From a virus: DNA of 43,214 bases. A model generated the notes under the pieces. The model was given only the letters and a program-made list of their open reading frames with translations, ran no database searches and had not been told where the DNA came from. The position numbers were made by a program, and so were the translations under genes. How positions within the stretch are numbered: the stretch's first letter is position 1; the number at the start of each line of letters is the position of its first letter. The DNA lies in the IMG/VR virus record IMGVR_UViG_3300010413_000128, positions 1 through 43,214 of that record. One strand, written 5' to 3'. Below are positions 25,180 through 32,653 of the stretch, piece after piece.

Positions 25180-25269
25180 CTATCCGGGTATTACTGGTAA
25201 ACACTCGCCTGCTACACAGAATACGATTATCACAGCTATCAGTACCGCGATTGCTAAGATTCTAATCAT
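25180..25269 (-). CDS. Tiny single-TM protein (29 aa)
   Basis: MIRILAIAVLIAVIIVFCVAG then ECLPVIPG. A hydrophobic helix spans residues 3-20. AGGAGG is five nt upstream; the start overlaps the end of the upstream gene by 8 nt. Possible membrane peptide or lysis-related; unassigned. Confidence 0.5.
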   Translation of the reverse strand: MIRILAIAVLIAVIIVFCVAGECLPVIPG

Positions 25270-25579
25270 TTGAGCCTCCTTCTATTTTCATGCGGAAATT
25301 AGATGTTCGATTCCCTGCTTTCCCATCTTTATTAAGTACATTACCAATTATCCTCCATTCATAGTCATCTTTATATCCATCCTTGCCGAGGATCACCCTA
25401 GTAACTTTCATCTTTTGCCCCTCATATGAAGCATACCAACCATGCCCATCTATAACTACTATATCACCAACTTTAATAGGGCATAAGGTTTCGATTATCT
25501 TCTTCTTTATATCCTCTATGTCATCCTGTGCTTGTTTTAAAGCTATATTGGCTGCCTTTAAATCATCAAATAAACCCAT
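25262..25579 (-). CDS. Hypothetical protein with coiled coil and SH3-like part
   Basis: 105 aa from ATG 25579 (MGLFDDLKAANIALKQAQDD), preferred for its AAGGGGGG ribosome-binding site. Residues 1-35 form a coiled coil; residues ~38-70 (IKVGDIVVIDGHGWYAS, KMKVTRVILGKDG) look like a small beta-barrel. Function not known. Confidence 0.6.
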   Translation of the reverse strand: MGLFDDLKAANIALKQAQDDIEDIKKKIIETLCPIKVGDIVVIDGHGWYASYEGQKMKVTRVILGKDGYKDDYEWRIIGNVLNKDGKAGNRTSNFRMKIEGGSND

Positions 25580-25596
25580 CTCTAACCCCCCTTCTC

Positions 25597-25716
25597 TCAC
25601 TCGTTGTTTAAGCCAGCTCGGTAAGCCCCTGGCTGTTGCCCAGTATGAATCGGGCAATTATGTCTTGATGCATTACTAAGATAGCAAGTACATTGAAGAT
25701 CAGATGCCAATCTCAC
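25597..25716 (-). CDS. Small Cys/His protein with GTG start
   Basis: 39 aa starting at GTG 25716, about six nt after the upstream stop with AAAGGGGG nearby. It contains CTCYLSNASRHNCPIH, a C-x-C...H-x-C-x-x-H pattern typical of short phage zinc peptides. The longer upstream reading would overlap the neighbouring gene. Start choice is uncertain. Confidence 0.5.
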   Translation of the reverse strand: MRLASDLQCTCYLSNASRHNCPIHTGQQPGAYRAGLNNE

Positions 25717-25721
25717 AACTA

Positions 25722-26162
25722 TCACCCCCTTTCTACCCACTCTGAGCCTGACCAGTGCTTGTTGTGTAGTTCGTGCATGACGAAGGCGATCCATAGTTGC
25801 TCAAATGATTGAAATTGAGCTATATATGAGTAATGCTCTGGTCGCATTTCACATACACCATTTACCCACCATTTCCCTGCAACAAAATCCTTGAATTTAC
25901 CCCATATAAACCAAGGAGAATTAAATATATGAGGATCAACCATCCCCTGCAACTGATCCTGACGGGGAAGCCAGATAGACCCCTCACCAACATCACTAGG
26001 ACAGGATGTCCCAAATAAGTGAGGCTTACTATCATCCTTTTCTACTATATGTCTCCCAAAATAAATACTACATGGAAAATCATATTCACCACTTGGCCTT
26101 AACCCCTGAATTTCAGGACAATCAACCATCTTTACAAAAGTCTCATCTTCGTACCAGTTCAT
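25722..26162 (-). CDS. Hypothetical phage protein (146 aa)
   Basis: Starts MNWYEDETFVKMVDCPEIQG. The C-terminal part SFEQLWIAFVMHELHNKHW is a recurring element at the end of small phage proteins. Trp-rich and soluble. The ribosome-binding site lies in the LEVKE codons of the upstream gene (CTGGAGG). No function known. Confidence 0.6.
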   Translation of the reverse strand: MNWYEDETFVKMVDCPEIQGLRPSGEYDFPCSIYFGRHIVEKDDSKPHLFGTSCPSDVGEGSIWLPRQDQLQGMVDPHIFNSPWFIWGKFKDFVAGKWWVNGVCEMRPEHYSYIAQFQSFEQLWIAFVMHELHNKHWSGSEWVERG

Positions 26163-26485
26163 TCTTTTACCTCCAGTGTCTTCAGTGCTGCTTCGGAGAT
26201 TATGGCAGGGGTTAAGTTCATCAGTATCTCATAGGCAGTAGCCCCATTTAGTTTACACACTGCGACTGTAAATGCATAACGTGTTGCTGGTGACAAGGTT
26301 TTCACCCTCTCCAAAATCATCCCCGCATCATTCCACTTTTCGAAAGGGTTCCAATTAGGAGATGCTTGGCGAGCCATTATATTACCCTTTTTTATCCAAT
26401 TCCATTTGGTATTATTATCGTATTCATACTTATGCCACCCCATCAGCTCCTCAGCCAGCCTCTCAATCTGCTCTGTTCGGTTCAT
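26159..26485 (-). CDS. ABA-sandwich-like phage protein
   Basis: 108 aa. WNPFEKWNDAGMILERVKT near residue 45 and a C-terminal 'PAIISEAALKTLE' helix fit the BC1872/ABA-sandwich family of small phage proteins (typical core 'W-N-P-x-x-x-x-x-D-A-W'). It overlaps both neighbours by 4 nt (ATGA). Function of this family is not established. Confidence 0.55.
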   Translation of the reverse strand: MNRTEQIERLAEELMGWHKYEYDNNTKWNWIKKGNIMARQASPNWNPFEKWNDAGMILERVKTLSPATRYAFTVAVCKLNGATAYEILMNLTPAIISEAALKTLEVKE

Positions 26486-26685
26486 TCCTTCACCTTATCA
26501 CATTGACATGATTGCAGTTTTACTTCCCATCGGTCACCAAATCTGGGCTCTACAGTGCAACCCTTGAAAAGCCACTCCCCTAATAATTTGCCTGCCTCTT
26601 TCCTCTCGGTACGATCTATATCCATCGCTCCTGTTATTCTCCCACACAAACATACGGCCACAAATCCTGTAGGTTTCTTACTCAT
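26482..26685 (-). CDS. Small hypothetical protein with Cys residues
   Basis: 67 aa: MSKKPTGFVAVCLCGRITG... with CLC near residue 12 and SCQC near the C-terminus, a possible metal site. The ATG overlaps the stop of the RNA ligase gene (ATGA), whose EEKEAE end provides the AGGAGG. Function unknown. Confidence 0.55.
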   Translation of the reverse strand: MSKKPTGFVAVCLCGRITGAMDIDRTERKEAGKLLGEWLFKGCTVEPRFGDRWEVKLQSCQCDKVKE

Positions 26686-27620
26686 TCTGCCTCCTTCTCT
26701 TCCGAACTGTGGCTATCATCAGGATTGTCGATAAATTCCGAAGCCATTAACTTATCTTTATACCACTCAGGTAAACCAGCCGTGATACCACGCTCTATTT
26801 GTTTCCAGAAGTGATTGAATAACTTGTCTTTTATCTCTGCCTCACATTCTTCCTTAGTATCCTGTTTCACGGCATTAATTAAAGACCCTATATCTCTTGG
26901 TGTACCTTCAATAGTACCTAATTCTGTTAGATGCTGAACTGCCTTATGCCACCGTGATTCTGTGCGATACTGTTCTATGAGCAACTGAGTAAAGTCTTTC
27001 CCGCTATTATGTGATGCCTTCCATTCCTTGTTATGCACTTCTTTAAATACTTCGGATACAAATTTGCCAACAGCAAACTTCTTATCATCGGTAAATAAGT
27101 TGTAGTTCTTAATAACAAAACCCTCTATTTTCTGCCCACCTAATATAGATGTTGTATCAAGAAGACCTTTTAGTTCATCTACTATGTTAATCTTACCTTG
27201 AAATAATCGTGGTACTACTTCTAATCCTATTGAGTCCGCTATTTGTGCCTTTTGTTCATAGTCTATATAATCTTCCTCATCCACCATAACATCGAATAGT
27301 ATTAAATTATTACGTGGTACTCGATCATATGCCAATGAGTTATGCTTAGGTTTATTTAAATACTCACAGCGGTACACCCATCCTGGAACTAATTTACTCG
27401 CTATACTTAATACATATTCTACTGCTGTATTAAACATCTTTTCTGGCGCATCTGTATATATCTCAGCACCTTTACTACGGCATTGTAAATCACCATTTAT
27501 TAACCCGAATGAGAATTGAGAACCGTCAATCTTTTCCTCAATTAATACCTCCGAATCTGTTATACCTTTAATCTGCCTATGTCCTATTGCATAAACCTTT
27601 GGATAAGAACTAAGTTTCAT
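26682..27620 (-). CDS. RNA ligase (Rnl2-like nucleotidyltransferase)
   Basis: 312 aa from ATG 27620 (MKLSSYPKVYAIGHRQIKG), with AAGGAGG upstream. Covalent nucleotidyltransferase motifs: motif I EEKIDGSQF with nucleophile Lys at residue 30, CRSKG at 47-51, RCEYL at 84-88, motif IV EGFVIKN at 166-172 and motif V FAVGKFVS with Lys186. Such enzymes adenylate and seal RNA nicks, as in tRNA repair by T4 phage. A separate helical C-terminal domain follows. No polynucleotide kinase is seen nearby. Confidence 0.85.
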   Translation of the reverse strand: MKLSSYPKVYAIGHRQIKGITDSEVLIEEKIDGSQFSFGLINGDLQCRSKGAEIYTDAPEKMFNTAVEYVLSIASKLVPGWVYRCEYLNKPKHNSLAYDRVPRNNLILFDVMVDEEDYIDYEQKAQIADSIGLEVVPRLFQGKINIVDELKGLLDTTSILGGQKIEGFVIKNYNLFTDDKKFAVGKFVSEVFKEVHNKEWKASHNSGKDFTQLLIEQYRTESRWHKAVQHLTELGTIEGTPRDIGSLINAVKQDTKEECEAEIKDKLFNHFWKQIERGITAGLPEWYKDKLMASEFIDNPDDSHSSEEKEAE

Positions 27621-27647
27621 ACTTCCTCCTTGATTCATCATCCCCCC

Positions 27648-28321
27648 TCATCTAAGACCTTCTTGGGTTGTATTTAGATATTCCATCAGATACTTGCCTA
27701 TATATTCCGTGTAAGCAGGGGGAATAGATTCTGATAACTCTTTTCCTGTCATCCATTGTATACCCATAGCATCTCGCCACTCATTTGTACCACCATTCTT
27801 GAATCCATCCCGCTTTGATGAACCACCGGGGTGGCCTGTAACCTGATGATATTTACCATCACCAATATGGCCTGTATGTTTCTCATGAGAGGGTACAAGT
27901 AATAGAAAATTAGTTTCAAATAATCTATGCCGGAACACTCCAAGATTAAACATAGTTCCACAAAGCATAGATGGCTCTATTAATTCCTTCTTTGCTGTAT
28001 ATATATTCTCTATAACGTATGGCCTGTATGTACTCCTAAATATATATCTAGTGGGAGCTATTAAATCAGGATGTGATAAATAAGTTCCCATTTGTTTTGC
28101 TCCATTGCTATATCTCTGACACGGCGGACTTGCATGATAAGCGTCAAACCCCTCTAATGGATACTCCAAAGCATCCGCCTGGTGAAACTCGAAGGGGAAA
28201 TGTGGCTGTGGTTTAATATCCACACCTACCACTTCAAAGCCAGCCCTGTGATATCCCATAGCAGCGCCACCAGTCAGGCGCCGCAGAATAGATCAAGTAA
28301 TCTAGGTCTATTCTTTGGCAT
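27648..28321 (-). pseudogene. C5-cytosine DNA methyltransferase, split by 5-nt insertion in motif I
   Basis: The start at ATG 28321 with GGAGG eight nt upstream reads MPKNRPRLLDLFCGA then TGA. Removing five bases (TGACT, plus 28272-28276) restores FCGAGGAAMGYHRAGF, the canonical motif I, in frame with the remaining 203-aa ORF (27648-28259). That part has motif IV SPPCQRYSNGAK with the catalytic Cys, a motif VI-like VIENIYTAK, FRHRLFE, and a C-terminal AMGIQWMTGKELSESIPPAY. As it stands, the cofactor-binding loop is not translated from the visible start, so this is a recent pseudogene, an assembly error, or recoded. Confidence 0.75.
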
Positions 28322-28388
28322 TTGGCATCACCTCCTTTTTTCTAGCATACCAGCGCTTGCAAAGCTCGTCTATTTCTTCCTGGCTCAT
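28308..28388 (-). CDS. 26-aa ORF between dnaB and the methyltransferase
   Basis: MSQEEIDELCKRWYARKKEV, ending PNAKE. Its ATG forms a TAATG overlap with the dnaB stop. Its AAAAAGGAGGTG codons carry the ribosome-binding site for the methyltransferase start, so it may act mainly as a coupling ORF. Confidence 0.45.
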   Translation of the reverse strand: MSQEEIDELCKRWYARKKEVMPNAKE

Positions 28389-29698
28389 TACTCTACAGCC
28401 ATATCCACATGACTCGATATCTCTGGCTTCCAGGTTAATTTCACACATCCCGGTTCTCCTATTTGGCCTATTTGCCTGATCTTCGGCACATAAAGGCGAG
28501 TGACGTTTTTCTCCTCGTTCTTCTTATAAACACTAGGCCGGTGAATGAGGATGATGATATCCGCATCCTGCTCTATATCGCCGGATTCTTTAAGGTCTGA
28601 CATCCGAGGTCGCTTATCTTCCCGGGATTCCAGATCCCGGTTTAATTGTGCCGCTGCCAGTACCACGATATCTAATTCTTTAGCTAATCTTTTCATAGTC
28701 CGGCTGATGTAACCAACACGCTCCCGGATGTTTGAACCATACTCCCGGCTCACCGTGTCGGCGATCAATTGAATATAATCCAAAATGAGGATATCCAACC
28801 CCAAGGTATTCTTCAGTACCCGGGCTCGGTTAACTATCTTCGAGATTGTCACTGGTTCTTTTAGCCAATAACTATCCAGTTTTGTAATAATATCTAATGC
28901 CCCAACCAACAAGCCTTCTGGTATTCCTTCTGATCGTTGTTCTTTTACCGGGACACCGGTTAATATTGCTAGTTCCCTTTCATTCCATTCGTTTATTCCC
29001 ATCTCAGCGCTGGCTATCATAACTGAGTATCCAAAGCGCCCTAGAAATAAACCGGTCTCCAATAATACTTGACTCTTACCCATACCGGGCCGGGCGCCGG
29101 TTATTACCAGATTTCCCCGATTCATACCGCCGATTAGCGCTGTCAAATCCCGGTATGGGAAGTCAATAACGCCGGTTTGTCCCGCATCAGCCCGGCGGCG
29201 CTCTATATTTCTCCGGATTAACCCGGCGCGGGCCGGGGCATCTATAATATCCTCCGATGAGACCGGCTCCACCTTGCTCAATATTTGCTGTGCGTCCATA
29301 AAAAGAGCGGCGCTATCTCCGGATCCATCATACCCTTTAGCGGCAATTTGTCCGGCCGCTTGGATTATCCGGCGCTGGTATGCTTTCTGCGCTACTATCT
29401 TAGCGTAGTGTTCCGCATATATAGACACCGGCGTCTTGTAAGACAATTCAGATAAATAAGCGTGGCCACCAACCATTTCCAGCCGACCTTTATTCGATAA
29501 GGCTAGTGACACCGTAACCTGATCTATTGCCGGATAAACACTCTCTATTGCCTCAAACACAAATTGATTAACCTCTCGATAGAAGTCGTCTTTTGATAGT
29601 ATCCCCCTGACATCCAGTAGGCATTCCGGGTCTATAAGTAATGACCCCAAAACTGCCTCCTCAGCCTCAATACTGTGTGGTGGTAGTTGATCCATCAT
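28388..29698 (-). CDS. dnaB: Replicative DNA helicase DnaB-like
   Basis: 436 aa from ATG 29698, which forms an ATGA overlap with the upstream gene and yields the standard DnaB opening (MMDQLPPHSIEAEEAVLGS). The frame extends 21 codons further, but those starts (GTG 29761, ATG 29743) have weaker ribosome-binding sites. Walker A GARPGMGKS at 201-209; Walker B region LDILILDYIQLI around 301-312; a QLNRDLESREDKRP element follows. It unwinds the phage replication fork. It is next to the replisome organizer, the usual pairing. Confidence 0.9.
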   Translation of the reverse strand: MMDQLPPHSIEAEEAVLGSLLIDPECLLDVRGILSKDDFYREVNQFVFEAIESVYPAIDQVTVSLALSNKGRLEMVGGHAYLSELSYKTPVSIYAEHYAKIVAQKAYQRRIIQAAGQIAAKGYDGSGDSAALFMDAQQILSKVEPVSSEDIIDAPARAGLIRRNIERRRADAGQTGVIDFPYRDLTALIGGMNRGNLVITGARPGMGKSQVLLETGLFLGRFGYSVMIASAEMGINEWNERELAILTGVPVKEQRSEGIPEGLLVGALDIITKLDSYWLKEPVTISKIVNRARVLKNTLGLDILILDYIQLIADTVSREYGSNIRERVGYISRTMKRLAKELDIVVLAAAQLNRDLESREDKRPRMSDLKESGDIEQDADIIILIHRPSVYKKNEEKNVTRLYVPKIRQIGQIGEPGCVKLTWKPEISSHVDMAVE

Positions 29699-30405
29699 CT
29701 TCCTGTGTAGGGTTGCTCCTCTGGGTTCTTGTCTTTCAGGCATAATCTTTTTTCTCTGCACATCTTTAATCTATTCAAAAATGTAGCTTTCATACTCTTG
29801 ATATCTTTTTTACGATCACTCCAATAATAAACAAATTCTTTTGCAGCCTCTTCCAAGTTGATATCACTAAACCTATTCTCAATATCAGGTATCCATCCGT
29901 TATCGATCTTAAAAGTTTTAAAATCCAGAAGAATTTGACACCATAATGGGGTATCGATACCGCCTGACTCTGACTCTGACTCTGACTCTGACTCTGACAT
30001 CGATACGTTATCGATACGGTATTCATACGGTATTGATAGGGTATGGTTATGTTTTAAATACTGTTTTATAAGGTCTGGATAGTGTATATCTTCCAAGTTC
30101 TTAGCTACTGCTATGAAGAATTTAGGACTATGAGCCTGATGTTTAAGGAATTGCTTTACCCATACTATTTGTTTATCAGGGTAATATTCAATATCCATAG
30201 GTTTTAGTTCATCAAACAAATTTAATACCTCTTCCTGAGACAATCCGGTATCAAAGGATATTTGCTTTGGACTTATTTTAAACATTCCAGCTTGGTTCCC
30301 TCTGAATGTGGTGCATAAATAAATGAATAACAGTTTCCCTTGAATTGATATGTCTGCAAAATCGAGATTAGACCAAAGACCTGTGTCTATTCCTCGTTGT
30401 GGCAT
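29695..30405 (-). CDS. Replication initiation / replisome organizer protein
   Basis: 236 aa. The N-terminal ~100 residues resemble phage replisome-organizer winged-helix domains (GLWSNLDFADISIQGKLLF, QISFDTGLSQEEVLNLFDEL). A low-complexity Ser-Glu linker (SESESESESE, about residues 136-146) joins a C-terminal helical part (EAAKEFVYYWSDRKKDIKS) similar in style to DnaD-like helicase-loading domains. It likely recruits the DnaB helicase encoded directly downstream. Overlaps dnaB by ATGA. Confidence 0.75.
   Translation of the reverse strand: MPQRGIDTGLWSNLDFADISIQGKLLFIYLCTTFRGNQAGMFKISPKQISFDTGLSQEEVLNLFDELKPMDIEYYPDKQIVWVKQFLKHQAHSPKFFIAVAKNLEDIHYPDLIKQYLKHNHTLSIPYEYRIDNVSMSESESESESESGGIDTPLWCQILLDFKTFKIDNGWIPDIENRFSDINLEEAAKEFVYYWSDRKKDIKSMKATFLNRLKMCREKRLCLKDKNPEEQPYTGR
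29965..29998. repeat. Hexanucleotide tandem repeat (TGACTC), 5.7 copies
   Basis: Five full TGACTC units plus TGAC, inside the replisome organizer gene. On the coding strand it encodes the Ser-Glu repeat linker. Copy changes would keep the frame. Confidence 0.95.
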
Positions 30406-30582
30406 TTAAAGACCTTTCAATCTATCTATTTCGCTCTTTGGTATTGCCCGGTAGGCACCTACTTTCACGGCGATGATATCACCCTTCTCCACCCAGCGAT
30501 GTAAGGTCATCCGGCTAATACCAAGCAGTCTAGCAGCTTCCTTCATTTGGAGTAGATTATTGTTTTCAAACTCTAATTTCAT
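30406..30582 (-). CDS. Excisionase-type helix-turn-helix protein
   Basis: 58 aa: LLQMKEAARLLGISRMTLHRW then VEKGDIIAVKVGAYRAIPKSEIDRL. This is the MerR/excisionase winged HTH layout with recognition helix near residues 22-32. GGAG sits seven nt before the ATG. Found just upstream of the replication genes; it could regulate them or bind the origin. Without an integrase here, an excision role is unsupported. Confidence 0.8.
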   Translation of the reverse strand: MKLEFENNNLLQMKEAARLLGISRMTLHRWVEKGDIIAVKVGAYRAIPKSEIDRLKGL

Positions 30583-30627
30583 GTGACTCCTGTATCATAT
30601 CAATGTAACACCATCCTCCCCTACCTG

Positions 30628-30641
30628 TCAATAGATACCTA
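30628..30641. repeat. 14-bp direct repeat, left copy
   Basis: TCAATAGATACCTA at 30628-30641, identical to 31476-31489. This copy contains the stop codon of the radical SAM gene. Confidence 0.8.
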
Positions 30642-31469
30642 TCCGACAAATTCAGCATAAGGTATTTTACTAAGCCAATTTTGCCGGCACCAATAGTGCT
30701 GAAAACGCTTCATTTCTTGAACAGTCCAACCTTTTGCTATATAATTATCCTTTTCTAGCGCATTAAGTGGTTGATATCTTTGTAGATATGGTTTGATCCC
30801 CTTAGCTTTTATTGCCTCTGCTCGGTATAATGCATCTTCAGGAGTATCATTGAAGCCAAAAAGAATATAACAACCTATTCGGCTTCTAGGAAATCCCGCA
30901 ATCAATAGGCGATCAATTGCATCCATAGTAATTGTTTCATCTTCTATATTATCAAAGGCGAATCTAAGTTTAGGTAATGTCAAATCTTGTAATCTTTCTA
31001 TATGATGATTAGTTAGTAATCTAGCATCCAACCCCTGATTAAAATCTACTGCTCTAAATATTTTGATCTTATCAATAACATTATTAAAGTGTTTTATACT
31101 AGCTGCCAGTAAATTGTTATCGCATATTATCGGAGCTGGTATCCAGTCTTGTAATTCTCGAAAGGAACCTTCTGTTTTTGGGACAGCACAGAATCTACAC
31201 TGATTTATACAACCCCTTGTCGTAAATGTGGCATCTGGATTATGTTTCCCAAGTGGTAAAGGAGACATGTCTCCACCCACCTCGTCTGCTACATCATAGA
31301 GGTATTCTGGCATTAAACTAACCGCTGGCCCACCAACCCATACTGTTCTTCCAGACTCCTTATACCATTGGCATAATGTATGGGCTTTTGGTAAATGCCA
31401 GGTAAATACCACAGAAATGCATACTATCTCCTCTTCTCTCCAATGTATTATCGATTTACTCCAACTCAT
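30639..31469 (-). CDS. Phage radical SAM protein
   Basis: 276 aa. TTRGCINQCRFCAVPKTEG gives the CxxxCxxC cluster (C87, C91, C94) for the 4Fe-4S/SAM site. Upstream VWVGGPAVSLMPEYLYDV resembles the end of a B12-binding-like region. Later elements include AVDFNQGLDARLLTNHHIE and YILFGFNDTPEDALYRAEA. The same ordered motifs occur in a radical SAM family common in phages, whose substrate is unknown. It is bracketed by a 14-bp direct repeat, suggesting cassette insertion. Confidence 0.85.
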   Translation of the reverse strand: MSWSKSIIHWREEEIVCISVVFTWHLPKAHTLCQWYKESGRTVWVGGPAVSLMPEYLYDVADEVGGDMSPLPLGKHNPDATFTTRGCINQCRFCAVPKTEGSFRELQDWIPAPIICDNNLLAASIKHFNNVIDKIKIFRAVDFNQGLDARLLTNHHIERLQDLTLPKLRFAFDNIEDETITMDAIDRLLIAGFPRSRIGCYILFGFNDTPEDALYRAEAIKAKGIKPYLQRYQPLNALEKDNYIAKGWTVQEMKRFQHYWCRQNWLSKIPYAEFVG

Positions 31470-31475
31470 TTTTTA

Positions 31476-31489
31476 TCAATAGATACCTA
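31476..31489. repeat. 14-bp direct repeat, right copy
   Basis: Second copy of TCAATAGATACCTA, six nt upstream of the radical SAM start codon. Together the copies bracket exactly that gene. Confidence 0.8.
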
Positions 31490-31524
31490 AGTCCATCGGT
31501 ATAGTATTGATTCATACTCTCCCC

Positions 31525-31537
31525 CTAGGTTATCTCC
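31525..31537. repeat. 13-bp direct repeat, left copy
   Basis: CTAGGTTATCTCC at 31525-31537, repeated at 32041-32053. On the coding strand both read GGAGATAACCTAG, giving the shared C-terminal EIT and stop of two adjacent genes. Confidence 0.75.
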
Positions 31538-32040
31538 ATGTTACCTTGTACTTTCCTCTCTACTGTGACTATGGTGTCATTATGGGCACGGCCATGACAT
31601 ACAAGTAGTATCTCTATAATTTCAAAGCCATGTGTTTTCCCCATCCCTATAGAGTTCCAACCAAAGCTAATAGCCATCCCTCCAACCTTTATAATCTCTC
31701 TTATTACTGGCCTAAGACCACCATAATTCAATTCCATACCTGTTACCGGCAAACCAATAGAATCATATAATTCTTTAAGTTGCCTTAGTGAATATGGTGG
31801 ATCAAATAGTATACCCTCATAATAACCATTCAGATTATTTAAATACTCCGAGGCATCTATATGGCTTTTGGCACTGGATGATGGGTCTAGATCATTAGTA
31901 AACTCGGCAGGACTATACATACCGGCAAAGGGATCAACCCACCCCTTACCATCGCCAACATACCGAGACAATAATTCAGCAATAGGCTTGATGGTGAATG
32001 TCCACTTATTAGGCATAGCCCACACTCTATTGATTATCAT
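31525..32040 (-). CDS. DPPY-type DNA N-methyltransferase
   Basis: 171 aa. VDPFAGMYSPAEFTNDLDP near residue 36 is a SAM-binding FxG-type loop followed by an acidic residue; GILFDPPYSLRQLKELY near residue 77 is the catalytic DPPY motif of amino-methyltransferases. It is shorter than a full restriction methylase and has no evident specificity domain. It could modify phage DNA against host restriction. It follows a 54-aa Cys-rich gene with no gap and ends in the same short sequence as that gene. Confidence 0.75.
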   Translation of the reverse strand: MIINRVWAMPNKWTFTIKPIAELLSRYVGDGKGWVDPFAGMYSPAEFTNDLDPSSSAKSHIDASEYLNNLNGYYEGILFDPPYSLRQLKELYDSIGLPVTGMELNYGGLRPVIREIIKVGGMAISFGWNSIGMGKTHGFEIIEILLVCHGRAHNDTIVTVERKVQGNMEIT

Positions 32041-32053
32041 CTAGGTTATCTCC
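32041..32053. repeat. 13-bp direct repeat, right copy
   Basis: Second copy of CTAGGTTATCTCC, at the end of the 54-aa gene and directly before the methyltransferase start. Confidence 0.75.
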
Positions 32054-32205
32054 TTCATGAAGGGCTTTATGGCCTCGATGATCTGGTCTATTTCATGGGG
32101 ACATAAACATTGTGATATAAGACAATATTCCTCTGTGCATCTATCAACATCAGGACACTCTTTAAATCTTATTTGGCTTAATCTCTCCTTCAACTCTTCA
32201 CTCAT
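32041..32205 (-). CDS. Small Cys-rich protein (54 aa)
   Basis: MSEELKERLSQIRFKECPDV then RCTEEYCLISQCLCPHEID: five Cys and a His, probably a zinc or Fe-S site. It has a GGAGGCCAGCC ribosome-binding region. Its stop is immediately followed by the methyltransferase ATG. Not recognised. Confidence 0.6.
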   Translation of the reverse strand: MSEELKERLSQIRFKECPDVDRCTEEYCLISQCLCPHEIDQIIEAIKPFMKEIT

Positions 32206-32218
32206 GGCTGGCCTCCTT

Positions 32219-32524
32219 TTACAAATTATATACTGTCACAGTCTTACACCCACTATTAAACTTTTCTAATATGTAATCACTATTTCTCCAATATCTTAAA
32301 TCTAGTCCTTTACAAACAGGGCATTGATTAATGGAGTGCATAACAATGGAGTCCCCGCGATCAACTTTTACTCTGTAACCCACATCAATCAAAACCTCAT
32401 TATGGATTTTGCAAGCTGGTATACTCTTAACTTCATGTTTAGTATAGATTTCACCACATGCACATTCCACTTGGTGACAATTTGGGACTGGTTTATATAT
32501 AGTCTCAATTATAGATAAAATCAT
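32219..32524 (-). CDS. Putative zinc-binding protein (101 aa)
   Basis: Cys/His pairs VECACGEIYTKHEVK, IPACKIHNE and INQCPVCKGLDL suggest one or two zinc sites. It begins MILSIIETIYKPVPNCHQ. No further family assignment. Part of a run of small Cys-rich genes at 32-33.5 kb. Confidence 0.6.
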   Translation of the reverse strand: MILSIIETIYKPVPNCHQVECACGEIYTKHEVKSIPACKIHNEVLIDVGYRVKVDRGDSIVMHSINQCPVCKGLDLRYWRNSDYILEKFNSGCKTVTVYNL

Positions 32525-32545
32525 CTCTCACACTCCTCCACCGAC

Positions 32546-32653
32546 TTATAGCAGGCTGTTTTGTGGTCTGTAACTTGCTACTATATCCTTAATTAGTACA
32601 TACCTGAACCCCGCAAACTCCAGCAGCTTATCATTCATCGCCTTCTGGTTCAT
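32546..32653 (-). CDS. 35-aa fragment resembling the N-terminus of ABA-sandwich proteins
   Basis: MNQKAMNDKLLEFAGFRYV... The 'MNDKLLEFAGFR' start is typical of longer phage proteins (BC1872-like), but this one stops after 35 residues, so it may be a truncated remnant. ATGA overlap with the upstream stop. Confidence 0.45.
   Translation of the reverse strand: MNQKAMNDKLLEFAGFRYVLIKDIVASYRPQNSLL

Noticed and set aside
28272-28280. prfB-style +1 frameshift at TGA-C in the methyltransferase
   Set aside because: A +1 shift leads to the wrong frame; the needed change is -1 or a 5-nt bypass, and no internal Shine-Dalgarno is placed for prfB-type slippage.
30583-30638. Promoter for the excisionase-like gene
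   Set aside because: TTGACA is present, but the only good -10 (TATGAT) is about 26 nt away, and the 17-nt position holds only a weak TTACAT.
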